Origin: Nocardia transvalensis
GTDB taxonomy: Bacteria; Actinomycetota; Actinomycetes; Mycobacteriales; Mycobacteriaceae
Direction of reading: 5' to 3'
DNA length: 64,000 bases
Assembly: GCF_015477765.1 (NCBI RefSeq)
Contig: NZ_JADLQQ010000010.1
Span: forward strand, 186,001-250,000
The translations under genes and the position numbers were made by a program. The notes under the pieces are model-generated. The model had not been told where the DNA came from. It searched no databases and saw only the letters and a program-made list of their open reading frames with translations. Shown in pieces: positions 53,195-62,695 of the stretch (position 1 is the stretch's first letter; each line of letters begins with the position of its first letter).

Positions 53195-53938
53195 GGATCA
53201 AAATCGCCCTTCGAATCCACGCGGAGAGATTTCGGCTGCGAAAGGCCACGTTGGTGCAGTACGTGATCAATCGCTCTAGCTAGCAGCGTGAGGACCGTTG
53301 CGTGCGAAGACGGCGTCGTGCGCCCCGCCAGCGTTTTCAACCTCATTTGGCTTCCCTCTCTACCCGCTACGCGCATCCTCTCTACGCACATCTCGGAATC
53401 CAACGTCGCCCGCCCGCAGAACGGTCCTTGATACAAATCAGCACTCGCCATAGGGTCGGATCGACTCGATTGCTCGGCACCCTCTCGGAGTACGCGCACA
53501 CCATAGGCTGATGAGGCTAGCCAAATGGCCCCAAATCGACTGCCGCGCAAGGAAATCGCAGGTCACAGTGGGATACTGCTGTACGGGTCCGGACACCGCA
53601 TCAACATCGACGCCGGTACGCGTCGGATGCCGTGACCAGAGCAGGAGTCAGCGCGCGTCTCAGCATGGATTGGCGTTCGAATGACGGCCATCTGTGCCGA
53701 TACATCGAGAGGGTGCACTCACGCGGACTCGGCTGCTGGCTATCACCGGTGGATCGGACACACCGATGTGTGACAACCAATGTCGATCTCTATGAGCAAT
53801 GGAGCCTTGATGTGGGTTGACCCACATTAGGGAGAGGGCATAGCCTAGCTTCGAGGGGCGCTTCAACCATTATCAACGGTATGCAATTTGACTGTATCGA
53901 TAAGGGTTGAGGCCGGATGCTCGGCTCAGGAGGGTGTG
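53195..53938. promoter_or_regulatory. Regulatory gap before the first XRE gene
   Basis: About 740 bases with no convincing gene. The leftward StrR-like gene and the rightward XRE gene are both read from here. An 18-base palindrome ATGTGGGT-TG-ACCCACAT lies at 53810-53827. Its left 12 bases recur at 61716-61727 before the decayed StrR-like gene. It may be an operator for the XRE protein. Confidence 0.45.
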
Positions 53939-54388
53939 ATGCACAGGGATCGAGGTGGTGGCTTCGCCAGGAAGTTGAACTACCTGTTCGCGACAGTGAC
54001 CTCGACCGAGGGCCGCGAGTACAGCAACGAACAGGTGGCCTCGGCAATCACTGCAGACGGGGTGCCGATCTCGCAGAGCTATATCTGGCAGCTACGCAAA
54101 GGCATCAAGGTCAACCCGACGTTGAGACACGTGCAGGCGCTTGCGGATTTCTTCGGTGTGCCTCCTGCCTACTTCTTCGATGAAGCCGTCACCGACCAGG
54201 TGGGCGAGCGGTTGGCGGAGTTGAGGGCCGAGCGGGGCCGCCTGGCCGAGATTGCCGAAAGCAGCGAGGCGCAAATGATGGCTCTCCGGGCCGAAGAGTT
54301 GTCCCGCAAAAGGCGTCGGCAGGTGATGGAACTGCTGGATGTGGTTTACCGCCTGGAACAGGCCGAACGCGGCGAGATGCCCGGCTGA
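53939..54388 (+). CDS. XRE-family regulator, copy 1
   Basis: 149 residues from ATG at 53939 (CAGGAGG upstream). HTH: 'YSNEQVASAITADGVPISQS', 'SYIWQLRKGIKVNPTLRHVQ', 'ALADFFGVPPAYFFDE'. A coiled-coil-like Arg/Glu tail follows ('QVGERLAELRAERGRLAEIA'). Nearly identical to the protein at 56522 (roughly 85-90 percent by eye). It precedes an ImmA/IrrE peptidase gene, a pairing that usually gives a peptidase-controlled repressor. Confidence 0.85.
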   Translation: MHRDRGGGFARKLNYLFATVTSTEGREYSNEQVASAITADGVPISQSYIWQLRKGIKVNPTLRHVQALADFFGVPPAYFFDEAVTDQVGERLAELRAERGRLAEIAESSEAQMMALRAEELSRKRRRQVMELLDVVYRLEQAERGEMPG

Positions 54389-54472
54389 GCCAGCGCTGCG
54401 TGTTCGGCCATCGAGTGTGTCAACACAATACCTATACCGCGGGGGATTGATCTGAGACCAAGGGGGCGCGGG

Positions 54473-54994
54473 ATGACCGAGCGCGAGTTACGTCGGCGCT
54501 GTCGCCGGCTACTCAACGAGTTGAATATCCGGCCCCCGCTGGATGTGGCCGCCCTGTGCCAGCGGGTCGGCGAGCAGCGGGGGAGACCGATCCGGCTGGT
54601 ATCGCACCCAATCACGGTACCGGGGCCGTTCGGTGCATGGATCGCCACCAAACGAGCTGACTACATCCTCTATCAGCAGGAAACCACCAAGGCTCACCAA
54701 GATCACATCATTTTGCATGAGCTCGGGCATCTGCTCGCCGGTCACCGCAGCGATCAAGAGAACGAGTCGCTGATAGCGCAGCTGTACCGCGGTAGCGACC
54801 TGCCGCCCGACGCGGTGCGCCGCGCGCTACGCCGCACCTCATATGACACCGCTCAGGAACGCGAAGCGGAGACGGTGGCCACGATCATCCTGGAATGGGC
54901 ATCGGTGCTGGACCGCGTCACACCGCAGCTGGTGTCGGACGAATCCGTACGGCGTCTAGGGTCCTCCTTGGATGACAGGTTGGGGTGGCTGTGA
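54473..54994 (+). CDS. ImmA/IrrE zinc metallopeptidase
   Basis: 173 residues. The zinc motif HExxH is 'HIILHELGHLLAGHRS' near residue 82. N-terminal 'TERELRRRCRRLLNELNI' and 'DVAALCQRVGEQRGRPIRL' are helical and typical of actinobacterial members. The C-terminal part 'AQEREAETVATIILEW' supplies a conserved Glu. It probably cleaves the XRE repressor encoded just before it in response to a signal. The stop overlaps the next gene's start. Confidence 0.9.
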   Translation: MTERELRRRCRRLLNELNIRPPLDVAALCQRVGEQRGRPIRLVSHPITVPGPFGAWIATKRADYILYQQETTKAHQDHIILHELGHLLAGHRSDQENESLIAQLYRGSDLPPDAVRRALRRTSYDTAQEREAETVATIILEWASVLDRVTPQLVSDESVRRLGSSLDDRLGWL

Positions 54995-56148
54995 TCGCGT
55001 TACCGATCGTGGCGTGGGTGGAGGCGGCCGCCTTGGTGTGGATGCTGTCGCTAGTGGTGCGCCGACCACACGATGTAGGGCTGCGCTGGATCACCGCCAT
55101 GGTTGCGTGCTGGAGTGGAAACCTCCCCTGCATAATCCAGGCCATCGAGGGCGGGGGGTTCCTGGGCTTGGATGCGATGTGGTGGCAGTTGTTCGGCCAG
55201 GTTCTAGTGCTGACCGGTGCGTACTGCATGGTGTGCTTTTTTTCATTCACCCTGCTCGATGATCAGCGGGCGGCCGTTCGCGCCAAGTGGAACGCTCTTG
55301 TGCTGGTCACCGTTGTGATCGTGCTGTTCGTGGCGACCGTGATCATGCCCGCAGACATGCGGCTCATCGGGGCGAGACTGGCATCGCACCAGGATCCGGC
55401 CGCTCGTGGCGTGGCCAGCATCGCGTTGTTCTACACCACCGCGAACGCCTTCATGACCTACGCGATGGTGACTGCGGCGGTGTCAACCGGCCGCGCTGCA
55501 CGCCACGCCGTGGGTTGGTTCCGCCGCGCACTGTTGATCACCACGGCGGGAGCGACGACGCTGGTGCCGGTTTGCCTCATCTTCATGCTCGATGGCGCCG
55601 TCCTCTTCGCGAACGTCAACCTACCCAACCCCGTCCACATGACCGCAGTCATGTTGCTGCTACCCGGTTGTGGGTTGTTCCTCATTGGGATCGCCCTGCC
55701 AGCCGCGGTCACCAGGGTGACTGCCGCACGTATCTGGTGGCGCCACCTTCGCGCATACCACGCCCTCGCCCCGCTGTGGACGCTGCTACATGCCGAATTC
55801 CCGGAAGATGCGCTGACCCGCATGCCTAGCAACCCGCGGCTGGACAGGTTCCGCCTCACAGGCGTGCATCGCCGCTTCTACCGCCGGGTCATCGAATGCC
55901 GGGACGGCCTGGTCCGCATCAGTCCCTACGTCGCCCACATCCGCGGCAACGACCCTCGAGACGCTGTCACACCCGTCGAGCTGGCACACCAGCTGAGGCG
56001 AGCGCTGCATGCCCGCGCGGCTGGCATCGATGTCGAGGGTCCTGCCGTGCCGATCGCCAGCCCGGTAACCGACGGACTCGACGCCGACGTCGGCGAACTC
56101 CTCACTCTCGCCAGTGCGCTGCATCCCGTGAGCGCCTCCTCACGCTGA
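54985..56148 (+). CDS. MAB_1171c-like membrane protein
   Basis: 387 residues. Seven hydrophobic segments in the N-terminal 250 residues include 'AWVEAAALVWMLSLVVR', 'LVTVVIVLFVATVIM' and 'MLLLPGCGLFLIGIALPAAV'. A cytoplasmic C-terminal domain follows ('HALAPLWTLLHAEFPE', 'FYRRVIECRDGLVRISPYV'). This matches my recollection of the MAB_1171c family, which sits beside XRE and ImmA genes in mycobacteria and Nocardia. Function unknown; membrane sensor or transporter are possibilities. Overlaps the ImmA stop by 10 bases. Confidence 0.8.
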   Translation: MAVIALPIVAWVEAAALVWMLSLVVRRPHDVGLRWITAMVACWSGNLPCIIQAIEGGGFLGLDAMWWQLFGQVLVLTGAYCMVCFFSFTLLDDQRAAVRAKWNALVLVTVVIVLFVATVIMPADMRLIGARLASHQDPAARGVASIALFYTTANAFMTYAMVTAAVSTGRAARHAVGWFRRALLITTAGATTLVPVCLIFMLDGAVLFANVNLPNPVHMTAVMLLLPGCGLFLIGIALPAAVTRVTAARIWWRHLRAYHALAPLWTLLHAEFPEDALTRMPSNPRLDRFRLTGVHRRFYRRVIECRDGLVRISPYVAHIRGNDPRDAVTPVELAHQLRRALHARAAGIDVEGPAVPIASPVTDGLDADVGELLTLASALHPVSASSR

Positions 56149-56521
56149 ACTTCCGGGAAGGCACCGACACGAGGTGCGCTGTTTCTCTTCCGTCCGTCCG
56201 CATTCGGATTCGAAGCCGCGCCGAGGAACTCCCCCTCCCCCTCACCCGTGAACCACGATGAACGGAGTCCGACGACCCACCCGCGTTGATCATCGGTAGC
56301 GCGCGGCCTAGCTGGCTGACGAGGTGCTGGCAGCGATGATCCCTATCGGTGATTTGCACTGATGTCGATAATTATGAGTCACCGTTGTGTTGATGTTGGT
56401 AGACTGCGTAGGAGGAGGCCACCTAATCTCGATGTGACAGTTTTTCAACCGTCGTCAGCAGTCCAACAGTCTCGATTTGGCTGTCGACGATAGTCGAGAA
56501 ACTGGCTGTACGGAGGTCATG
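56149..56521. promoter_or_regulatory. Gap before XRE copy 2
   Basis: No supported gene. It holds the promoter for the second XRE gene; an AT-rich TCGATAATTATGAG stretch lies near 56366. No operator matching the 53810 palindrome was seen. Confidence 0.3.
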
Positions 56522-56989
56522 ATGAGGAAGGGTGCCGGTGGGGGCCCGTGTGGGGGCGGTAGTTTCGCTGAGAAGCTGAACAACCTGTTCGCGACGGTGA
56601 CCTCGGCCGAGGGCCGCGAGTACAGCAACGAGCACGTGGCCTCGGCGATCACTGCAGACGGGGTTCCGATCTCGCAAAGCTATATCTGGCAGCTGCGCAA
56701 GGGAATCAAAGACAACCCGACCTTGAAACATGTGCAGGCCCTGGCGGATTCCTTCGGGGTGCCGCCCGCCTACTTCTTCGATGAGGCGGTCACCGACCAG
56801 GTAGGCCAACGCTTGGCAGAGCTGAAAGCCGAGCAGCAACGCCTTACCGAGATCGCCGAAAGCAGCGAGGCGCAGATGATGGCCCTTCGGGCCGGGGAGT
56901 TATCCCGCAAACGCCGCCGGCAGGTCATGGATCTGCTAGATGTGGTCTACCGGTTGGAACAAGCCGAACGCGGCGACGCATACGGGTGA
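56522..56989 (+). CDS. XRE-family regulator, copy 2
   Basis: About 155 residues. ATG at 56519 or 56522 follows GGAGGTCATG. It begins 'MRKGAGGGPCGGGSFAEKLN' and then matches copy 1 almost throughout: 'YSNEHVASAITADGVPISQS', 'IWQLRKGIKDNPTLKHVQAL', 'QVMDLLDVVYRLEQAERGD'. Changes cluster in the linker and C-terminal end. Probably regulates the FAD monooxygenase directly downstream (gap of 177 bases). A recent duplicate. Confidence 0.85.
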   Translation: MRKGAGGGPCGGGSFAEKLNNLFATVTSAEGREYSNEHVASAITADGVPISQSYIWQLRKGIKDNPTLKHVQALADSFGVPPAYFFDEAVTDQVGQRLAELKAEQQRLTEIAESSEAQMMALRAGELSRKRRRQVMDLLDVVYRLEQAERGDAYG

Positions 56990-57166
56990 ATCAACGCCGA
57001 GTGTTCTCCACCCTCCATCGCGTCTGCACACCCCCACTACCGACACATGGTGGAGGCCACCGCGATTGCCACAGCACCGGTCACAGCGAGGGCTGCAGAC
57101 CGATACCACCGAACTCGTCGCGCTCTCCGCGCACTTCACGCCACAGCAGATAGATAGAGACAGATC

Positions 57167-58387
57167 ATGACCAACGCACTCATCATCGGCGGTGGCATCG
57201 CCGGTCCGGTCACCGCGATGGCCCTCCAGAAAGCCGGCATCGAGTCCGTGGTCTACGAAGCCTATCCGCACGGCGCCGACACCGTGGGGGCCTTCCTCGC
57301 CATCTTCGCCAACGGCATGAACGCCCTCCGCACGCTTGAGGCCGACCAGCCCGTACTCGACTGCTCATTCCCAGCCGAACGATCCGAGGCATTCGACAGC
57401 AACGGACGCCTCCTGGGACAGGGCACCATGAGCGGCCGAAACGGCGGCGGCCCTCGCACACTCACACGCGCACAGTTGTATCGGGTCCTGCGGGACGAGG
57501 CCATCCGGCGTGGTCTGCGCATCGAATACGGGAAACGTCTGACCATGACCACCGACGCCCCCGACGGTGGCGTGGTGGCCTGCTTCGACGACGGCAGCCG
57601 CAGCGAGGGCGACCTGCTGATCGGCGCGGATGGCGTGCACTCTACGGTCCGTAACCTCATCGACCCCACCGCACCCGAAGCTCAGTACACCGGGACCACC
57701 ACGGTCTGTGGATACACCCGCGATACACCGGTCCCGGCTACGTCGGCGACCTACCGCATCTTCTACGGCCGCCGCGTCACGTTCGTCTACATCACCGCCC
57801 CGGACGGGAAAACCTGGTGGTTCACCAACATCCCTGGGCCACAACCGGACAACACGGAAAACGTCATCACCACGGCAGAACACTGGAAACACCAAGCGGT
57901 CGATCTCGTGGCCGGCGACAACACCCCCGTCGCGGACTTCATCCGGTCCACCGACGACGTTGTCGCGGTCCCGGCCTATCACTTACCCGCCCTCCCCACG
58001 TGGCACACGCACAACATGATCGTCGTGGGTGACGCGGCCCATGCGGCGATACCTCAAGCCGGCCACGGTGCGTCGATGGCGATGGAAGACAGCATCGTAC
58101 TGGCCCAATGCCTGCGCGATCTGCCGACCATCGAGGACGCTTTCACCGCTTACGATCGGCTGCGTCGCCCCCGCGTGGCACGCGTGATGGCCACCAGTGC
58201 ACGCATGAGCAAAGCCGCCACGCCCGCCAGCCGCCTGCAGCGCATGATCCGAGATCGTGTGATTCTCAAACGACTCCAGGGTCGCACCGCCAACACCGCC
58301 GACTGGCTCACCGACCACCACATCGACTGGAACGCTTCCATCACACAGAGCGAACACCAGCACGACCACAAGTCGGGCACACCATAG
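57167..58387 (+). CDS. FAD-dependent aromatic-ring type monooxygenase
   Basis: 406 residues of the PHBH/UbiH fold. The N-terminal dinucleotide fold is 'ALIIGGGIAGPVTAMALQKA'. 'LTRAQLYRVLRDEA' and 'GADGVHSTVRNLI' (DG motif) follow, then the FAD ribityl-binding 'GDAAHAAIPQAGHGASMAME'. It likely hydroxylates or epoxidises a small molecule using NAD(P)H and O2. Downstream genes are convergent. Its linkage to XRE copy 2 suggests inducible detoxification. Confidence 0.9.
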   Translation: MTNALIIGGGIAGPVTAMALQKAGIESVVYEAYPHGADTVGAFLAIFANGMNALRTLEADQPVLDCSFPAERSEAFDSNGRLLGQGTMSGRNGGGPRTLTRAQLYRVLRDEAIRRGLRIEYGKRLTMTTDAPDGGVVACFDDGSRSEGDLLIGADGVHSTVRNLIDPTAPEAQYTGTTTVCGYTRDTPVPATSATYRIFYGRRVTFVYITAPDGKTWWFTNIPGPQPDNTENVITTAEHWKHQAVDLVAGDNTPVADFIRSTDDVVAVPAYHLPALPTWHTHNMIVVGDAAHAAIPQAGHGASMAMEDSIVLAQCLRDLPTIEDAFTAYDRLRRPRVARVMATSARMSKAATPASRLQRMIRDRVILKRLQGRTANTADWLTDHHIDWNASITQSEHQHDHKSGTP

Positions 58388-58403
58388 CTAACTATTAATC
58401 GCC

Positions 58404-59438
58404 CTATAAATCGCCGGTTTTCGCGATCCGGATGAAGTGGAGGCGGTCGCCGAGGTCGCCGGGGTAGCGGCGGGAGGTGACGGTGACGGGCTGCCATCCG
58501 GTGTCGGTGAACGCACGGATACGTGCGGTGGTGACGACTTCGCCGTCGATGAGGGTTTCGAATGTGCGGCGCAGCGGCTCGCAGTCGTCGGGATGGAAGA
58601 GCACAGGATCGCCTTCGCGCTCCCAGTCGATCCAGCTGGGCCGGTTGATCCATGCGGCGACGACGGGCATAGGAATGCTCGGAGAGTATGCGAGCAGGGC
58701 AGCCACGGGCTCGTCGTCGCGGGGTGGCTTCGTCGACCAGCCCTCGCCGCGCGCGCTGTACGTATTGGAGGTGAGACCGAGTACGTCGACAGGGCTGATC
58801 GCCGGCGGCTTGGTATCGGTGACATCTATGGCGAGACCGCGCATTCCGACGTGCCGCTCGTCTTGTCGGCCGCGGGCGACGTTGTACCAGTTCATCAGGT
58901 ATCCCTGATCGTGGAGTACGACGCTGCAGGAGAGGTGAGTAGCAGTCGAATCCGGATCGGTGGCCGTCACCACCAGATCATCGATGTGGTCGAATCGGAC
59001 CGCATTCTGGAGGAACTCGCCCGGCGAGAGCGTGAGTGAGGTGTTTGCCGCCCCGTCTGGCCCCCGCCACATCCGCCACCATTCGGCGGTTACCTGGACC
59101 TGGAGGTCATCGAGATACCACGACATGCCGTTTGCGGGTCGATGTGGGGTCGGCTCTTCGGTGTCGGGACCGATCCACAGGTGCATGCCGTGAGCGTCAC
59201 CTGATGGACCCAGCACGGGCACAATGTCGATCAGCCGCATGCCTGCGTCCCGGGCACGGATGACCCGCTGAATCGGATTTCCGGTGCGCCGCACCGATTC
59301 CAGCAGGTCCTCGATATCGACGAATTCGTGGCGACGCAACATCCGCAACGACGTCCATGCCCGCGCCGATCCGTCCTTGCAGACGATTGTCATCGGTTCC
59401 GGCAGGGGCGCAAGACATTCCACGACAAACCAAGTCAC
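58404..59438 (-). CDS. PAS/GAF-like protein of mycobacterial type (DUF5593-like)
   Basis: 344 residues from a GTG at 59438 ('VTWFVVECLAPLPEP') with GGAAAG upstream. 'CKDGSARAWTSLRMLRRHE' and 'DAHGMHLWIGPDTEE' resemble a mycobacterial PAS/GAF-like family (DUF5593, name from memory). The C-terminal half is PAS-like ('DDCEPLRRTFETLIDGEVVT' and 'VTVTSRRYPGDLGDRLHFIR'). It is probably a cytoplasmic sensor or regulatory partner. Just downstream of the P450 gene on the same strand. Confidence 0.7.
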   Translation of the reverse strand: MTWFVVECLAPLPEPMTIVCKDGSARAWTSLRMLRRHEFVDIEDLLESVRRTGNPIQRVIRARDAGMRLIDIVPVLGPSGDAHGMHLWIGPDTEEPTPHRPANGMSWYLDDLQVQVTAEWWRMWRGPDGAANTSLTLSPGEFLQNAVRFDHIDDLVVTATDPDSTATHLSCSVVLHDQGYLMNWYNVARGRQDERHVGMRGLAIDVTDTKPPAISPVDVLGLTSNTYSARGEGWSTKPPRDDEPVAALLAYSPSIPMPVVAAWINRPSWIDWEREGDPVLFHPDDCEPLRRTFETLIDGEVVTTARIRAFTDTGWQPVTVTSRRYPGDLGDRLHFIRIAKTGDL

Positions 59439-59461
59439 CGCAGATTTCTTTCCGCTTCGGT

Positions 59462-60856
59462 TCAGGATTGATAGTGATGGCGAGGTCGGACTGTGAGCTG
59501 GTAGGGCTCGGGCCGCAATGTGCCCCGCTCGTACATGCGAAGCGGCCCGACGCCGCTCACCGTGTAGCTGTCGAGGATCCGGGCCAGCAACAGCGTCGCC
59601 TCGTGCAGCGCGAAAGCACGGCCGATACACGACCGCGGCCCGGTGCCGAACGGATGGAGAAACCGGTCCGGGAACTCCCGCAACCGGTCGGGTTCGAAAC
59701 GCTCCGGGTCGAAATCCTCCGCCTGCGGACCCCACACCTCGCGATCACGCTGCGCCGCCAGGGCGAGCACGAACACCGATTGCCCGGCCGGAATCTTGTA
59801 GCCGCCGAGGACCTGGTCGGCGCGGGCGACGCGGAAGAACCCCGACACCGGCGGCCACAACCGCAACGTCTCGTTGAGCACGTTGCGAATACGGCGCATC
59901 CGGATCACCGAGTCGTACCCGAACCCGCCGTGAGCTTCGACCTCAGCCCGCAGCTCATCCTGCAGATCGGGGACGGAAGCGATGTAGTGCAGCGCGGTTT
60001 CCAGCATCGCGGCAGTTGTTTCGTGACCAGCCACGAGGAAGGTGAGCACCTGGTCGCGAACATTGTCCGCAGGCAGGAATGCACCGGTCTCGGGATCGGC
60101 GGTGGTCAGCATCAAGCCGAGCAAATCATTCGAACCGGTGTCCTGCTGCTTGCGCTCGGCCACCATGGTGTCGACGTAACGGCGGATGGCAGCGACCTGA
60201 GCCTGAATGTGACGCGCCCGCAACAGCGTTCGCACCGTGCCGACCACCGGCAGATCGTTGGCCCGCCCACTCATCCAGCCGAGAATCTCGGCGAACGCCT
60301 GGGCGAACCGTCGGGAATCGCCGCCGTCGACATCGCCGGCATCGAGAAGCCCGAGCCGGCGGGAGAATCCGGCGCGGCCGATCACCTCCAGCGTCGCGGC
60401 CGTCATCGACTCGTGCACGTCGATCACGCCGCCCTCCGCGGTCGACCACTCCGCGACCAGGTCATCGGCGACGCTTGTCATCGCCTCGTGGTAGACCCGC
60501 ATGGCCGTCTGGCTGAACCCCGGAGTGAGGATGCGACGGGCCTGCCCCCACAACGGATTCGACGTCCGGGCGGTGAACAAGCCCTCGGGCACAATCTCGC
60601 GCAGCATTTTGACGGGCCCGGCAAGGCACCGAGCCCACGACGTTTCATCGCAGCACTCGGCCGCCAGCCGCGCACCGGACACAATGATCACCCGGTTGCG
60701 CAGCACCTTCCGCTCGAAAATCGGGCCGAGCCCACGCTGAGCCAGGACGAGTTCGTTCTGGGTGGTGCGACGCCGGTCCACGGAACCGAGATCACCGAGG
60801 AATGGTAGGCGCCCGCGCGGGTGCGGCAGCCTACCCAGAGGAGGAGCTGAAGTCAT
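59462..60856 (-). CDS. Cytochrome P450
   Basis: 464 residues. Oxygen-binding I-helix 'FLVAGHETTAAMLETAL', ExxR 'VLNETLRLWPPVSGFFRVAR' and the haem loop 'HPFGTGPRSCIGRAFALHEA' with the Cys ligand are all present. The N-terminal proline-rich 'PPLGRLPHPRGRLPFLGDLG' and overall look resemble CYP102/CYP505-like haem domains, but no reductase is fused. A ferredoxin partner is not encoded nearby. Substrate is unknown; long-chain or steroid-like molecules are plausible. Confidence 0.93.
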   Translation of the reverse strand: MTSAPPLGRLPHPRGRLPFLGDLGSVDRRRTTQNELVLAQRGLGPIFERKVLRNRVIIVSGARLAAECCDETSWARCLAGPVKMLREIVPEGLFTARTSNPLWGQARRILTPGFSQTAMRVYHEAMTSVADDLVAEWSTAEGGVIDVHESMTAATLEVIGRAGFSRRLGLLDAGDVDGGDSRRFAQAFAEILGWMSGRANDLPVVGTVRTLLRARHIQAQVAAIRRYVDTMVAERKQQDTGSNDLLGLMLTTADPETGAFLPADNVRDQVLTFLVAGHETTAAMLETALHYIASVPDLQDELRAEVEAHGGFGYDSVIRMRRIRNVLNETLRLWPPVSGFFRVARADQVLGGYKIPAGQSVFVLALAAQRDREVWGPQAEDFDPERFEPDRLREFPDRFLHPFGTGPRSCIGRAFALHEATLLLARILDSYTVSGVGPLRMYERGTLRPEPYQLTVRPRHHYQS

Positions 60857-61288
60857 GCTCTAAAGCTCTCACTTTCGCAATCAGATTCCCACGTCTACAT
60901 GCATTACATGACCAAGGAGCTTACGGCTCTGGGTGATTGACGTCATACGATGGCCATGGTTCACTGTTCGTGCGCTGGGCGGCTTCCCCCAGCGGCGTCG
61001 CTAATTCCACAGATCCCCAGTGCGGGTGCATTTCCCGTGCTGTGCGCGTGATCGGAATGCGAAACGACCGCCACCGGAGGCTGCCATCACTGTTGTCGCT
61101 ATTGCACTGCACCACCACCTCGCCCCCGTGATGTCAAGTGCCGGTCGCGGGTGCGCCGGGCAAGGTTGGTGCCACCCAACGGGCACCGGGCTGCGGCTCG
61201 TCGGCGGGGCGGTGGCGGCCGCGGTCATAGGCGAAGTAGACCTCGGTGACCGGCATGTCCAGTGCCCGAACAAGGGTAGGGGCTACCG
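60857..61288. promoter_or_regulatory. Divergent gap before P450 and a small gene
   Basis: About 430 bases. The leftward P450 and the rightward 61289 gene are read from here. No other gene or clear operator is supported. Confidence 0.3.
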
Positions 61289-61726
61289 ATGACAACCTCG
61301 GAACCACATACACACAGCAGCGCTGCACCCACCGATCAAGGGACCGAGCCCGCGAGCAGTTTGAGCCCGGCAGAACTTCTCACGTCGATCACGCATGCCG
61401 CCACTGCTCACACGATCTTGCACCAGGCGTCACCGCCAACATTCGGGCACAGCGAGGGATCACGACCAGACCCTCACAACCTTCAGAAAATCGCCGAGAC
61501 GCATGGGGTCGACGCCATCGTCGAGCGGATCACCCAGTTACACACTGACGGATACCACCACGCCGCCAGTTGCCTCGGATGGGAATTCGTCCATCTGGGC
61601 ACCGGCCCGGCGATTGTGGACCCAGGCTTCCACGGTGTCTGTGAGCCGCCCACGTCGATGATCATCTGCGACGCCGGCGCACTGGTATCGAAAAATGTGC
61701 ACCGTAAACATCTCGATGTGGGTTGA
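61289..61726 (+). CDS. Hypothetical protein (145 aa)
   Basis: The start 'MTTSEPHTHSSAAPTDQGTE' is a Ser/Thr-rich, likely disordered tail. A helical part with 'LLTSITHAATAHTILHQ' and 'GVDAIVERITQLHTDGYHHA' leads to 'PPTSMIICDAGALVSKN'. Not recognised. Its stop lies inside a 12-base repeat also found at 53810. Confidence 0.5.
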   Translation: MTTSEPHTHSSAAPTDQGTEPASSLSPAELLTSITHAATAHTILHQASPPTFGHSEGSRPDPHNLQKIAETHGVDAIVERITQLHTDGYHHAASCLGWEFVHLGTGPAIVDPGFHGVCEPPTSMIICDAGALVSKNVHRKHLDVG

Positions 61727-61847
61727 CTCTGTTCCTGACGACGCCTACTCTCAGACCACAACACCTTAACTGTTATCGATGTGTATGGTTTTGGATTCGT
61801 TGATTAGAGTAAAAGAACGAGCAGCGTGGAGGTCGCGATGCACAAGG

Positions 61848-62290
61848 GATGATCACCGACCACCCGAATGCTTCACTGCGGGAAGTGGCGATAGCGGGAG
61901 GAGATCTCACCAACCACCGTGGTGATGTGCGAGACCGGCTTCGACCGAGGCGAGCCCTCCGGTACAGCCGAGAACGTCCGCACCTGGGCGGACTCGAACA
62001 CCTTCAGGTAGCGCATCCGGGGTGCCCCCTGAAGAGCTGAAAGCCCTCCTGTACACGCTCGAACGCGACCCATCGCCGCGATTCAACGAGGTCGGCATAT
62101 CGTTGCTTCGACTTTGAACGTGCGGCCAATAAGACGCGGATACACGGCAGCGACTCATCGTTAGCCTTCCACCGCACCGCATCGACCCGAATACACGAGC
62201 CGCAGGGATTCGCCGAGGCATGGCAGGCTTTCGAAGCCAACTGCCCAAACGCCGCGAGTGCGCGGCTTCGCAGTAGCGAAATAGCCTTAT
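61848..62290 (+). pseudogene. Decayed StrR-like ParB-fold regulator (C-terminal half)
   Basis: In shifting frames the stretch reads 'ITDHPNASLREVAIAGG', then 'DVRDRLR', 'VAHPGCP' and 'EELKALLYTLERDPSPRFNE' followed by 'VGISLLRL'. These align with the intact regulator at 52148 ('TADPTASTRKVAMEAG', 'DVRRRL', 'LQQLRRDPSLRFTETGRKLL'). No full open frame remains. It is probably the relic of a second cluster regulator. Placement right after the 12-base repeat supports shared ancestry of the flanks. Confidence 0.5.
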
Positions 62291-62314
62291 ACATCTCTAT
62301 TTCTGGGGGTATCA

Positions 62315-62695
62315 ATGACCCACATGCAAATGGTCGAGCCGCCAAAGGCGGTCATTGCGGATCCGCCGAAAGCCATCGGGTTCGTGCGCAGCGACGTTTC
62401 TGGACTAAGAGCGGCGCGCCACGCCATCGATGTACAGCGCCACGCACACTCGCTCGGCTACCGGTATGTGTACACCGCGCGGCCCCCCGTCGACGTCGAT
62501 GAGCCAATCGGATACGCGCTCGGAATGGCGGCCGGGCTCGACGCCGACGTCATTGTGGTCTACGACCTCGGGCAGGTGGACAACCAGCCTGCGTTGATCT
62601 GCGATGAGGGTTTCGACCTAGAAGTCGTCTGCCCGAACAGCACATGGACGCATTGCACGCCGCCCACACCCAAGGTCGAGGCAAGGGGTGTGTGA
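62315..62695 (+). CDS. Hypothetical protein, resolvase-N-like pattern
   Basis: 126 residues. Beta-alpha alternation in 'AIGFVRSDVSGLRAARHAID', 'HAHSLGYRYVYTARPP' and 'LDADVIVVYDLGQVDN' recalls the serine-recombinase N-terminal fold, but the catalytic Ser context is absent. I do not assign a function. The stop overlaps the next ATG (TGATG), so the two are coupled. Confidence 0.6.
   Translation: MTHMQMVEPPKAVIADPPKAIGFVRSDVSGLRAARHAIDVQRHAHSLGYRYVYTARPPVDVDEPIGYALGMAAGLDADVIVVYDLGQVDNQPALICDEGFDLEVVCPNSTWTHCTPPTPKVEARGV

Noticed and set aside
53191..53550. 119-residue minus frame before the StrR-like gene
   Set aside because: No recognisable domain and it overlaps the presumed promoter of the regulator.
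61873..62345. Minus-strand frames of 66-113 residues
   Set aside because: The plus strand shows StrR-like remnants; the minus frames lack ribosome sites and motifs.
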